Origin: Bacteriovoracia bacterium | GTDB taxonomy: Bacteria > Bdellovibrionota > Bacteriovoracia > Bacteriovoracales > Bacteriovoracaceae | NCBI GenBank assembly: GCA_030431635.1 | Contig: JAUIIL010000002.1 | Span: forward strand, 186,001 to 250,000 | Direction: 5' to 3' | DNA length: 64,000 bases | In this document: in pieces, positions 51,245 to 58,858 of the stretch | How positions within the stretch are numbered: position 1 is the stretch's first letter | Layout of the letters: each line of letters opens with the position of its first letter | The notes under the pieces: generated by a model | What the model saw: only the letters and a program-made list of their open reading frames with translations | The model's database searches: none | What the model was told of the DNA's origin: nothing | Made by a program: the position numbers and the translations under genes

Positions 51245-52165
51245 ATGGCCAAGAAAAAGACTGCCAAAAAGAAGACGGCAAAAAAAGTGGCGAAAAAGAA
51301 TACTGCCAAGAAAAAGACTGCTAAAAAAGTGGCCAAGAAAAAGACTGCTAAAAAAGTGGCCAAGAAAAAGACTGCTAAAAAAGTGGCCAAGAAAAAGACT
51401 GCCAAAAAAGTGGCCAAGAAAAAGACTGCCAAAAAAGTGGCCAAGAAAAAGACTGCCAAAAAAGTGGCCAAGAAAAAGACTGCCAAAAAAGTGGCCAAGA
51501 AAAAGACTGCCAAAAAAGTGGCCAAGAAAAAGACTGCTAAAAAAGTGGCCAAGAAAAAGACTGACCAAAAAATAGAGAATAAAACTTCTGAGAAAAAAGA
51601 AGTTAAAAAGGCTGTTGAGAGTGTTGAAACTAAGGTAACGCAAGAAACAGCACCTAAGACAAAATCAAAACAATCTCAAGAAATGAAAGAAGTAGAAAAG
51701 AAGGTCCAAAAAGAAATTGGGAACCTTCAAAAAGAGTTTTCTTGGGATGAAATTCAAGAAGCGATTATTTCGATGGACTTCTTCATCGATGAAAAGTCTG
51801 ACGAGTGTTTAGATGGTGAATGTGATAACTTAAGAACGACTGGCCTCTACTGTAGACTTCACTATATAGCGAATTGGAATAGAATTAAGAGGACTCAAGA
51901 AATTTTGGCCAAAGGTAAACTGCAAGATTTTATTTTAGAACTTTTAGAAAAGTACCCGGCCAATCAAATTGAGAGCATTATTAGTGACCTCTCAGATGAT
52001 AAACAATTCTACAAAGTTCTTAATGAGCTTAATATTGCAACAGATGTGGACTTTGAAGAAGATGTGGACTTCGATACAGATGGTGATGACGATGATGATA
52101 TCGCTCTAGAGACTGGAAAATTTTCTACTGGAGTCACAACTGTTTCATTTGATGAAGAGAGTTAA
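51245..52165 (+). CDS. Lys-Ala-repeat histone H1-like protein with Cys/His-containing C-terminal domain
   Basis: From ATG at 51245 (GGGGAAAAAAGAA upstream) the protein is about 306 residues; the ATG at 51209 is less likely. Residues 1-105 are a lysine/alanine repeat of unit KKKTAKKVA, like bacterial histone H1-like or AlgP-type tails that bind DNA or RNA. A charged linker follows, then a compact domain (about 165-265) with FSWDEIQEAIISMDFF and C-x4-C-x9-C-x2-H, a possible Zn site. The end is very acidic (a DDDDDD-type patch). The Lys-rich and acidic parts may bind each other. The gene may package DNA or regulate it; the Zn call is tentative. Its stop overlaps the convergent gene by four bases. 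Confidence 0.8.
   Translation: MAKKKTAKKKTAKKVAKKNTAKKKTAKKVAKKKTAKKVAKKKTAKKVAKKKTAKKVAKKKTAKKVAKKKTAKKVAKKKTAKKVAKKKTAKKVAKKKTAKKVAKKKTDQKIENKTSEKKEVKKAVESVETKVTQETAPKTKSKQSQEMKEVEKKVQKEIGNLQKEFSWDEIQEAIISMDFFIDEKSDECLDGECDNLRTTGLYCRLHYIANWNRIKRTQEILAKGKLQDFILELLEKYPANQIESIISDLSDDKQFYKVLNELNIATDVDFEEDVDFDTDGDDDDDIALETGKFSTGVTTVSFDEES
51308..51550 (+). repeat. Nine tandem 27-bp in-frame repeats
   Basis: The unit reads AAGAAAAAGACTGCnAAAAAAGTGGCC, with n being T or C, nine times at an exact 27-base period. Codon GCT appears in units 1-3 and 9, GCC in units 4-8. An imperfect earlier copy (51260-51300) has other codons. Near-identity of the units means copy number is likely to change by slippage or recombination in frame. 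Confidence 0.92.
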
Positions 52166-52617
52166 TTGTTCTTATTATCTTTTGAGAGAAGCTTGTCGGC
52201 TTCAACGGTAAGAGCAATATTTTCTCTTGTTATTTTATAGTAGTAATCGTTTTTCTTGTGTAATGTTTCTTTCCAGTTTGGTTCAAAGTCGTTCCAATTC
52301 TCGTCTGAAAAATACTCATCAAAAAAGAGTCCCGCGATATCAACTAAATGATCAAGGGCTTCTTGTGTATTTTTTTGATTAAAAATATCTGCCGAAAGAA
52401 AAATAGTAATAGGGTAGTTATTGAAGTTTTCGTTTTCAAGCCAGGAAATGATAATGAGTAGTTCGTCTTGATAGATCTTACCAAAAACATCAAAGCTTTT
52501 TTTCTGCTCTAAGCAATGTTCTGAAAAATTCTGATTAAAAAGTGTTGCGACTTTTTCACTCCATTCAACCGGAAGATCTTTTCCATCATCAAGTTCGTAA
52601 TTTTTTCTTGAAAACAT
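52162..52617 (-). CDS. Small acidic protein of unknown function
   Basis: From ATG at 52617 (GGAGAAATAT upstream) the protein is 151 residues with many Asp/Glu and aromatic residues (FFDEYFSDENWNDFEPNW). It has no signal or membrane segment and no recognised motif, so it is probably cytoplasmic. It is convergent with the histone-like gene (four-base overlap), and divergent from the thiolase gene. I do not recognise it. Confidence 0.68.
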   Translation of the reverse strand: MFSRKNYELDDGKDLPVEWSEKVATLFNQNFSEHCLEQKKSFDVFGKIYQDELLIIISWLENENFNNYPITIFLSADIFNQKNTQEALDHLVDIAGLFFDEYFSDENWNDFEPNWKETLHKKNDYYYKITRENIALTVEADKLLSKDNKNN

Positions 52618-52722
52618 ATATTTCTCCAATAGATGCCGCACTGTTTTAATATTCCATCAATAGCCAAAAAGCTCAATAAAGTCTATAAGATTGTCAGAAG
52701 AATATATGAGAAAGGAGATTTT

Positions 52723-53883
52723 ATGAGTGTTTATATTTTAGCTGGAACAAGAACGCCAATTGGCAGTTTTATGGGTTCGCTATCAACAATCTCAGCACCA
52801 TCTCTTGGTGCGAAAGCGATAGAAGGAGCAATTTCTTTATCTGGTCTTGATAAAAATCTTGTTGAAGAAGTTTATATGGGTAATGTTATTCAAGCTGGTG
52901 TTGGCCAAGCTCCCACAAGACAAGCAGCTCTTTTCTCTGGATTAGATAAAAACGTAAAGGCCACAACAATTAATAAGGTTTGTGGCTCAGGATTAGAATC
53001 TGTTTTAATTGGTGGTCGAAGCATTTTATGTGGAGACGCGGAAGTTGTTATTGCTGGTGGAATGGAGAATATGTCTATGGCCCCAGGACTTCTTCCTCAT
53101 TACCGAAGTGGTTTTAAATTTGGTTCTTCAGAAATAAAAGATTCAATGCAGTGGGATGGGCTATGGGATGTTTATTCAAATAGACCAATGGGTAATTGCG
53201 CTGAAGAGTGTGCAAAAGAATTTAAAATATCAAGAGAGTCTCAAGATGAATTTTCGATTGAATCTTTTAAAAGAGCTCAAAAAGCTCAAGCAGAAGGGTT
53301 TTTTCAGAAAGAAATAACTCCAGTTATTCTCAAGTCTAGAAAAGGCGACGTCCTTGTGGAAGAAGATGAAGGACCACAAAAAGTAAAATTTGACAAAATT
53401 CCTCATCTTAAACCAGCTTTTGATAAATCAGGAACAATTACTGCCGCAAACGCATCAACTATTAATGATGGGGCAGCTGCTATTATTCTTGCGTCAGAAA
53501 AATATAAAGAGAAAGCAAAATTTAAAATACATAGTTGGGCTTCTCATGCTCAAGATCCTACTTGGTTCACAACAGCGCCCATCGAAGCGATGAAAAAAAA
53601 TCTTCAAAAAGCAAACCTCTCTGTTAATGATATCGATTTGTTTGAAATAAACGAGGCATTTGCTTTAGTAACAATGGCTGCGATGAAAAGCCTGGGTCTA
53701 TCAGAGAGTAAGGTTAATATTTTTGGAGGAGCTGTTTCTCTCGGGCATCCTATCGGATGTTCTGGTGCAAGAATTTTAGTCACTCTCATGAATGCTATGG
53801 AAATTAAGGCGGCAAAAATGGGTATGGCCAGTATATGTATTGGCGGTGGAGAGGCATTAAGTGTTATAATAGAGCGAGTTTAG
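52723..53883 (+). CDS. Acetyl-CoA acetyltransferase (thiolase)
   Basis: From the ATG at 52723, with AAAGGAGATTTT upstream, the protein is 386 residues; the open frame before it lacks a ribosome site. Catalytic residues are visible: Cys87 (NKVCGSGLES), His342 (GHPIGCSGAR) and Cys372 (SICIGGGEA). NEAFALV is also conserved. It condenses two acetyl-CoA to acetoacetyl-CoA or cleaves 3-ketoacyl-CoA. With the hydroxyacyl-CoA dehydrogenase, hydratase and ACAD upstream it completes a short-chain beta-oxidation or butyrate/PHB-type pathway; Acs supplies acetyl-CoA. Symbols atoB, thlA or phaA could apply, so I leave it empty. Confidence 0.95.
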   Translation: MSVYILAGTRTPIGSFMGSLSTISAPSLGAKAIEGAISLSGLDKNLVEEVYMGNVIQAGVGQAPTRQAALFSGLDKNVKATTINKVCGSGLESVLIGGRSILCGDAEVVIAGGMENMSMAPGLLPHYRSGFKFGSSEIKDSMQWDGLWDVYSNRPMGNCAEECAKEFKISRESQDEFSIESFKRAQKAQAEGFFQKEITPVILKSRKGDVLVEEDEGPQKVKFDKIPHLKPAFDKSGTITAANASTINDGAAAIILASEKYKEKAKFKIHSWASHAQDPTWFTTAPIEAMKKNLQKANLSVNDIDLFEINEAFALVTMAAMKSLGLSESKVNIFGGAVSLGHPIGCSGARILVTLMNAMEIKAAKMGMASICIGGGEALSVIIERV

Positions 53884-53906
53884 TTTTGTTCTATTAAGCA
53901 GGTAAT

Positions 53907-54965
53907 ATGGCCCAAGTAAAAGCAAAAGCGGCTGCTGGAAAATCAGGGATGAGAATCTTGGCACCTTCCGAGGTGCTATTTAATGATGGAGACCCCGCAG
54001 ATTCTTTGTATATCATTCAAAAAGGTCAACTTCGTCTTTATAAACCTAAAGGAAGAGGATTTGTAGAAATTGCTGTTCTTAGGGCCGGAGAAGTTATTGG
54101 TGAAATGGCTTTTTTTGATGATGATGGTGGTGGAAGAAGGAGTTGTTCTGCTGCAGCGATGGTAACATCTGAAATCATTGAAATTTCTTTTGCTGCTTTT
54201 GCCAAGACAATGTCTAGTCTGAATCCTTGGTTTAAAATGATTATTAACACTCTTGCCAATAGATTAAGAAAAACGAATGCGAGAGTGAAAGAACTAGAAT
54301 CAAACAGCGTGGCCATTAGTTATAATGGGAAGCAAGCAGAGTACGAATTTTTAAAACCTCTTGATATCGTTAAGATGCTTGGAACAATGTATCTTGTCTT
54401 TAAGGCCCATGCCAAAAAACATCCAATGGGAGCCTTCTTAGAGAAAAAAACACTGAGTTTTTATTCATCAGATATCTATGGTTTGCTGGATGTTAAAATG
54501 GATACTCTTTTACTTGTTATGCAAGAACTCAGCTATATTCATCCAGAAAAGGACGAGAAAACGGGTGATGAGAATATTATTGTTAAAAACCTAGAAATGA
54601 TTAGGGAAGTCTTTGTTCAGCTTAATGCAGAAAGATTTGTTGAAGAAAATAAAAAAGTTAAAGTTTCAGCTAAGTGTGAAATGTTTCTTGTTAAGATTCT
54701 TGAACATATAAAAGAGGTCAATCCTAATGTTGATGCGATTGAAATTGTAGCCAATAAAATTTTAGCTGATTTCAAAGAAAAGAATATTATTATTGGTGTC
54801 CAAGATTTAGCAGATGCTGAACACCATGGTTTATGTGGGGAGCCTTTAGTGGATGAAGTCGGGACGATTAGGCTTCAAGTTGATGTGGCCAAACTCAAAA
54901 AACTTCTCCCATTAATTAGATTCAAAGTCGCTCTGAATAAGAGCAATGCCGAAAAAAATAGTTAA
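53907..54965 (+). CDS. Cyclic-nucleotide-binding-domain protein with long C-terminal region
   Basis: The 352-residue protein begins with a Crp-type barrel (about 15-125): LFNDGDPADSLYIIQKGQLRLY, RAGEVIGEMAFFDDDGG and RRSCSAAAM. The cNMP-binding cassette has GEMAFF then Arg, close to the consensus G-E-(x)-R-S/T. No HTH is clear afterwards. Residues about 140-340 are helical and unfamiliar, with SSDIYGLLDVKMDTLLLVM in a region that may be a winged-helix-like domain. It follows the thiolase gene by 23 bases. It may be a transcription factor or an adapter regulated by cNMP. Function is uncertain. Confidence 0.8.
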   Translation: MAQVKAKAAAGKSGMRILAPSEVLFNDGDPADSLYIIQKGQLRLYKPKGRGFVEIAVLRAGEVIGEMAFFDDDGGGRRSCSAAAMVTSEIIEISFAAFAKTMSSLNPWFKMIINTLANRLRKTNARVKELESNSVAISYNGKQAEYEFLKPLDIVKMLGTMYLVFKAHAKKHPMGAFLEKKTLSFYSSDIYGLLDVKMDTLLLVMQELSYIHPEKDEKTGDENIIVKNLEMIREVFVQLNAERFVEENKKVKVSAKCEMFLVKILEHIKEVNPNVDAIEIVANKILADFKEKNIIIGVQDLADAEHHGLCGEPLVDEVGTIRLQVDVAKLKKLLPLIRFKVALNKSNAEKNS

Positions 54966-54968
54966 TTT

Positions 54969-56438
54969 TTAAAGAGGAGGAACACTCCAAGTCACCTCGT
55001 CTTGCTTACTTGGTGTGGAACTTCCTCTAAAGCGAATGAAGTGAGGACCATTATCAAGAGAAACTTCCGCCGGAGCTGAAACAAAGTCATCTGGAGCAGC
55101 AATATAAATATTTCCTGCAAAACTTCCTACATATTCCCATCCATTACTTGGATTACTACTTGAAATTCGAGGAATCACTTGTCCATTTACTTTGATGACT
55201 GCTTGGCTTATGTCTGGCGTATAGGCAACTTCTAAGTCTAAATATCCTCTATAAACAGGTGGGTTTTGAAGAGTAACGTGTAAACACTCTGGCCAAACAA
55301 CTTTACAGTTACCAAATAGTTCAATCAGATATCCGGTATAGGGTTCTGCTAGCTCTCCTGAGGGAGGCGCTGGAGACTCTCTTGTTTCGCGGTTGATGCG
55401 GTATTGATTATCGTATCTAAAACCATTTGAGAGATCATCTCTATTACAGACAACACCATTACTCTTTCTAACCGTAATATGATTTTGATCAAAAGAGTTA
55501 ATAGGAGCGAGTGGCCACCAGTTATAAACATGTGGAACAGTTATTGAACTAATATTATTACTAATTTGGGAAAGTAAATTATTGTAATCTCCTGAACATA
55601 TATCGACAGAATCAACAATACTACCACTTGGTAGAGATGAGTTTGTGACATAATTATAAATTTGCCTTGATACATCTCTATATCTTCTTGCATCGATAAA
55701 GCCTGATTTACACGAAGAATGAGGAACAAGGGTTAGAAAACGAAACTCCTCACTTCTTAAAGCATTATTTTTTTCTGTACCAGCAGGGAGAGTATCGTAA
55801 TACTTTCTGGTAAATTTCTTTAAGTCGTTAATACGTTGTTGAAGCTTGTTGTTAGTTGCGGCAACATCTAAATATCCATTAACGTAAACAGCTTCGTTAT
55901 CGTCACCATTAGAAATAAGAACGACTTGTGTATAGGCCCCTTTTCTAAAGAAACCAATATTGGCATTGATAATGTCATATGTTCTTTTAAGTCCCAATTC
56001 ACTAGCTCCACCAACAAGTTGAGTAAAAGGTTGGTAAACACTTGCTAGTTGATAAGCGGTATAGACATCATCATTTTGATCTGCATAAACACCGTCACTG
56101 GCAAACTTGAGAAAGCTGGTTAGATTTTGCTCGTTAGACTCTGGTATAAGAGGAGCAACGATGGCCCTATAGTCAAAATCTTGTGAAAGGTTGGCCATTG
56201 AACTAGCTATTGAATTTCTAAGAGTTTCGTTAAGAAAATTAACACTAGAAGAGTTATCAACAAGATATAGTAGATCGACAGGTGGTTTATTAACTGTTCT
56301 TGAAGCACAAGAGGAGACTTCATACGTCTCAACTGGGCTCGCAGCAATTGAGCCGTTTTTCTCTGAAGCAGAGAACTGCTCTCCCGAACAACCAACGAGA
56401 AGTAGAATAAGGTTTATAGCTAACAAAATATAATTCAT
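54969..56438 (-). CDS. VWA-domain lipoprotein
   Basis: The 489-residue protein has a lipoprotein signal (MNYILLAINLILLLVGC, lipobox LVGC), so it is membrane-anchored. A VWA domain (about 55-260) has the MIDAS start LLYLVDNSSSV (D-x-S-x-S), typical of cation-dependent binding domains. The C-terminal part is beta-rich with several Cys (CKVVWPECLHV). It faces a cNMP-binding gene tail to tail with a gap of three bases. The role is unknown; adhesion is possible. Confidence 0.82.
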   Translation of the reverse strand: MNYILLAINLILLLVGCSGEQFSASEKNGSIAASPVETYEVSSCASRTVNKPPVDLLYLVDNSSSVNFLNETLRNSIASSMANLSQDFDYRAIVAPLIPESNEQNLTSFLKFASDGVYADQNDDVYTAYQLASVYQPFTQLVGGASELGLKRTYDIINANIGFFRKGAYTQVVLISNGDDNEAVYVNGYLDVAATNNKLQQRINDLKKFTRKYYDTLPAGTEKNNALRSEEFRFLTLVPHSSCKSGFIDARRYRDVSRQIYNYVTNSSLPSGSIVDSVDICSGDYNNLLSQISNNISSITVPHVYNWWPLAPINSFDQNHITVRKSNGVVCNRDDLSNGFRYDNQYRINRETRESPAPPSGELAEPYTGYLIELFGNCKVVWPECLHVTLQNPPVYRGYLDLEVAYTPDISQAVIKVNGQVIPRISSSNPSNGWEYVGSFAGNIYIAAPDDFVSAPAEVSLDNGPHFIRFRGSSTPSKQDEVTWSVPPL

Positions 56439-56594
56439 GTACTACCTCATAAGTTTTATCGGCAAATCTATGAATTTATTAAAGATAAAATAAATATTGT
56501 CCAACAAAAGCACTCGGGAAAAGATTTCCGTCAGCTATTATTCAATATAACTATCTATTATTATTTAATTATTACATTAAAAAAGGAAAAGGCC

Positions 56595-57368
56595 ATGCAG
56601 TGGTATTATGTTGAAAATAATGAACGACGTGGACCGGTTGAGCAAAAAGAAATTGAAAGTTTTATCTCAACGGGGAAATTGGGTAAAGAAGATTATGTAT
56701 GGACGAAAGGGTTTGAGAACTGGGTTAAGCTTGGCGATGTGGAAGAATTTCAAACAGAACCTTCATCAAGCTCGTCCGATATTCCTGCTCCAATAGAGGA
56801 CGAGTCACCTTTTTATTTTAGTTCACTAGATTCTAAACAGAAGAAAATTTATGTGAGAACAGGAACGGACAGAGGAGGGATTTCAACTGATTATGGCCCT
56901 TTTAGTTTAGAAATGATGAAAAAGCTTTATGAAGAAAATAGAATCAATAGTAAGACTCTTATTTACGTGAACGGAATGGCACAGTGGACTTATTTAGGAG
57001 AAGTGAACGACTTTAGCGAACACTTCGAAGGAGTACCTCCTCAAATTGATCAAGAAGAAAGAAGAGCGGCCAGGAGAAAACCTTTTGTTGCAAGGCTGCT
57101 TTTAAGTGATAACTCATCTGTCTATGAAGGAATCTGTCGAGATATATCTATAGGTGGAATGCAGATATTAATGGCCGACTTCCCTGGAAATGTAGGGGAT
57201 GTTATTTCACTTAATGTTCACCCTCAAAATACACAACATCATTTTGTTGCTTCAGGAAAAATAGTTAGAATCTTAGAGGGGAAACAGGGCTTTTCATTTC
57301 GATTTATTGATCTAAGTAAGGAAGCTAAGAAGGCCATTGAAAGCTATCTCAATGAAGAAAATGGATGA
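56595..57368 (+). CDS. GYF_2-GYF_2-PilZ protein (c-di-GMP receptor)
   Basis: The 257-residue cytoplasmic protein has two GYF_2-like modules: residues 1-55 (WYYVENNERRGPVEQKEI, GKEDYVWTKGFENWVKLG) and about 83-142 (DYGPFSLEMMKKLYEENRI, GMAQWTYLG). A PilZ domain follows at about 153-255 with the c-di-GMP motif intact: RRAAR at 156-160 (RxxxR) and DISIGG at 183-188. Thus it should bind c-di-GMP, and the GYF_2 parts may bind Pro-rich peptides. Stop overlaps the alpha/beta hydrolase as ATGA. The GGDEF protein at 3850 could supply the ligand. Confidence 0.92.
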   Translation: MQWYYVENNERRGPVEQKEIESFISTGKLGKEDYVWTKGFENWVKLGDVEEFQTEPSSSSSDIPAPIEDESPFYFSSLDSKQKKIYVRTGTDRGGISTDYGPFSLEMMKKLYEENRINSKTLIYVNGMAQWTYLGEVNDFSEHFEGVPPQIDQEERRAARRKPFVARLLLSDNSSVYEGICRDISIGGMQILMADFPGNVGDVISLNVHPQNTQHHFVASGKIVRILEGKQGFSFRFIDLSKEAKKAIESYLNEENG

Positions 57369-58255
57369 CTAAATTTGAAGTACTTGATGGAAGCTTTGTA
57401 AGCCGTTCCCACGGTGAAAATATTTTCTATAAGACAATAAGTCCGAAGGCACCTGCTCATCAAAAAAAAATAAATATTTATTTTTGTCATGGTGCTGGTG
57501 AATATCATGACAGGCATCTTCCTTTTTTTCAAAAATTACTTGAAGCAGACATTGAATGTGATATCACACTCTACTTTTTTGATCTCGTTGGACATGGCCA
57601 TAGCTCTGGGAGCCGTGCCTATGTGAAAAACTTCACATATTACTGCGAAGATTATCTTCAATATCTCGAATTTATAAAGCAGGAGCATTCTTTAGAGCAA
57701 AATCAGAATGTTTTAAATATAATGGGAAGTCATAGTATGGGAGGGCTTGTTAGTTTAAAACTTTTAATGGAATTTAAAGAGAGAATTCCTTTTAAGTTTA
57801 ATGGGCTTTTTTTTTCAAATCCTTGTATTTCCCCAAAACTAAAGTTGCCAAATACTATTAGGCAGTTAATTTTTTCAGTTAAAAATGAATTAGGAAAAAT
57901 AAGAGTTCCAAGTTTTTATTCGCCTTCAGATATATCAACTGATGAAGAGAAGGCGAAGAGCTTTGTGGCCGATCCTTTGATTTCAAAGTTTATGACTCTA
58001 GCAATGGCCAGAGAGATCATAAAACAATCAAGAAAAGTACGAGGATATTCTTATTATATAGACACGCCGTGTCTGTTTCTTATAAGTGAAAATGATGCTA
58101 TTGTAGATTCCAAGACGACTAAACTCTTTGCAAAGAGCGTAGATAAGTCTTTAATAAGTATTAAGAATTATCAATCAAGTGCTCATGATTTATTGAATGA
58201 TAAAGAGAGCGAAGATGTGCAAAGTGAGATTATTAAATGGCTAAATTCACTCTAA
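57365..58255 (+). CDS. Alpha/beta hydrolase (monoacylglycerol lipase-like)
   Basis: The 296-residue protein has the oxyanion-region CHGAGEYHDR near 41-50, LVGHGHSSG and a nucleophile elbow GSHSMGG with Ser124. The Asp is probably in SENDAIVD and the His in SSAHDLL. This pattern and the HG(x)GE...R motif resemble serine aminopeptidase-S33/monoacylglycerol lipases, which hydrolyse lipids or acyl esters. There is no signal peptide, so it acts in the cytoplasm. The gene overlaps its neighbours on both sides (ATGA upstream, 19 bases downstream). The substrate is not clear. Confidence 0.87.
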   Translation: MTKFEVLDGSFVSRSHGENIFYKTISPKAPAHQKKINIYFCHGAGEYHDRHLPFFQKLLEADIECDITLYFFDLVGHGHSSGSRAYVKNFTYYCEDYLQYLEFIKQEHSLEQNQNVLNIMGSHSMGGLVSLKLLMEFKERIPFKFNGLFFSNPCISPKLKLPNTIRQLIFSVKNELGKIRVPSFYSPSDISTDEEKAKSFVADPLISKFMTLAMAREIIKQSRKVRGYSYYIDTPCLFLISENDAIVDSKTTKLFAKSVDKSLISIKNYQSSAHDLLNDKESEDVQSEIIKWLNSL

Positions 58256-58767
58256 TACTATTTTTTCTTATATCCTGTGCAACATCAAATATGCACCATA
58301 ATAGAATTGAGAAAGATAAGGTTATTTTTAAAAATGGAGTTTCCCAATCAAACACTTGGGAGGGGAGTTTAGTTTTTAAAAGAGTCTCTTGGTATAGTGG
58401 TCTAAGACTTAAAAATGATGTTATTTATTGGAAAGTTGATCAGTTCTCTGAGTTTGCTCAATGGTTTTCGGCCGATGAGAAAGAGTTTTTTTCTAGTTGT
58501 TTTCCTATGATGGTTGTTTTGTTTTATGCTGGGGATCATAAAGGTTTCTCCAACGCGATGATGGGTGCAGAAATAGAAAAAGCTGGATTTAAGGAAATTA
58601 CTTTGAATGATTTTAGTCGAAATATAAGTCAACACCCTGATTTTAATGTTTGGAAGCTCAATAGACATAAAATAAAGGGCTACTGCCGCTCTTCTGATAA
58701 GTCGCTACGTGGTCGATACGTTTATGTCGATGTTCCTGGTTTTAAGCAGACATTTTTAGATTTATAG
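58237..58767 (+). CDS. Lipoprotein of unknown function
   Basis: The 176-residue protein has a lipoprotein signal MAKFTLILFFLISC with lipobox LISC, followed by a soluble domain with many aromatic residues (WYSGLRLKNDVIYWKVDQF). Two further Cys (about 88 and 149) may pair. It overlaps the alpha/beta hydrolase gene by 19 bases, so the two are probably made together. No family recognised. Confidence 0.72.
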   Translation: MAKFTLILFFLISCATSNMHHNRIEKDKVIFKNGVSQSNTWEGSLVFKRVSWYSGLRLKNDVIYWKVDQFSEFAQWFSADEKEFFSSCFPMMVVLFYAGDHKGFSNAMMGAEIEKAGFKEITLNDFSRNISQHPDFNVWKLNRHKIKGYCRSSDKSLRGRYVYVDVPGFKQTFLDL

Positions 58768-58858
58768 TTATATAAATCATTGATTATTCATTATTTAGCT
58801 TTTTTTTCTACTCAAGTTTTTTCTTAAAAAGCCGTTAAGCTCTTGAGGAAGATAAAAT

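Noticed and set aside
51308-51550. Regular 27-bp repeats that could suggest a CRISPR-like array
   Set aside because: There are no unique spacers; the units abut and stay in frame as Lys/Ala codons, so they are a coding tandem repeat.
51151-51643. Antisense open frames over the lysine-repeat gene, coding for regular hydrophobic peptides
   Set aside because: They are a by-product of the repeated codons on the opposite strand and lack ribosome sites.
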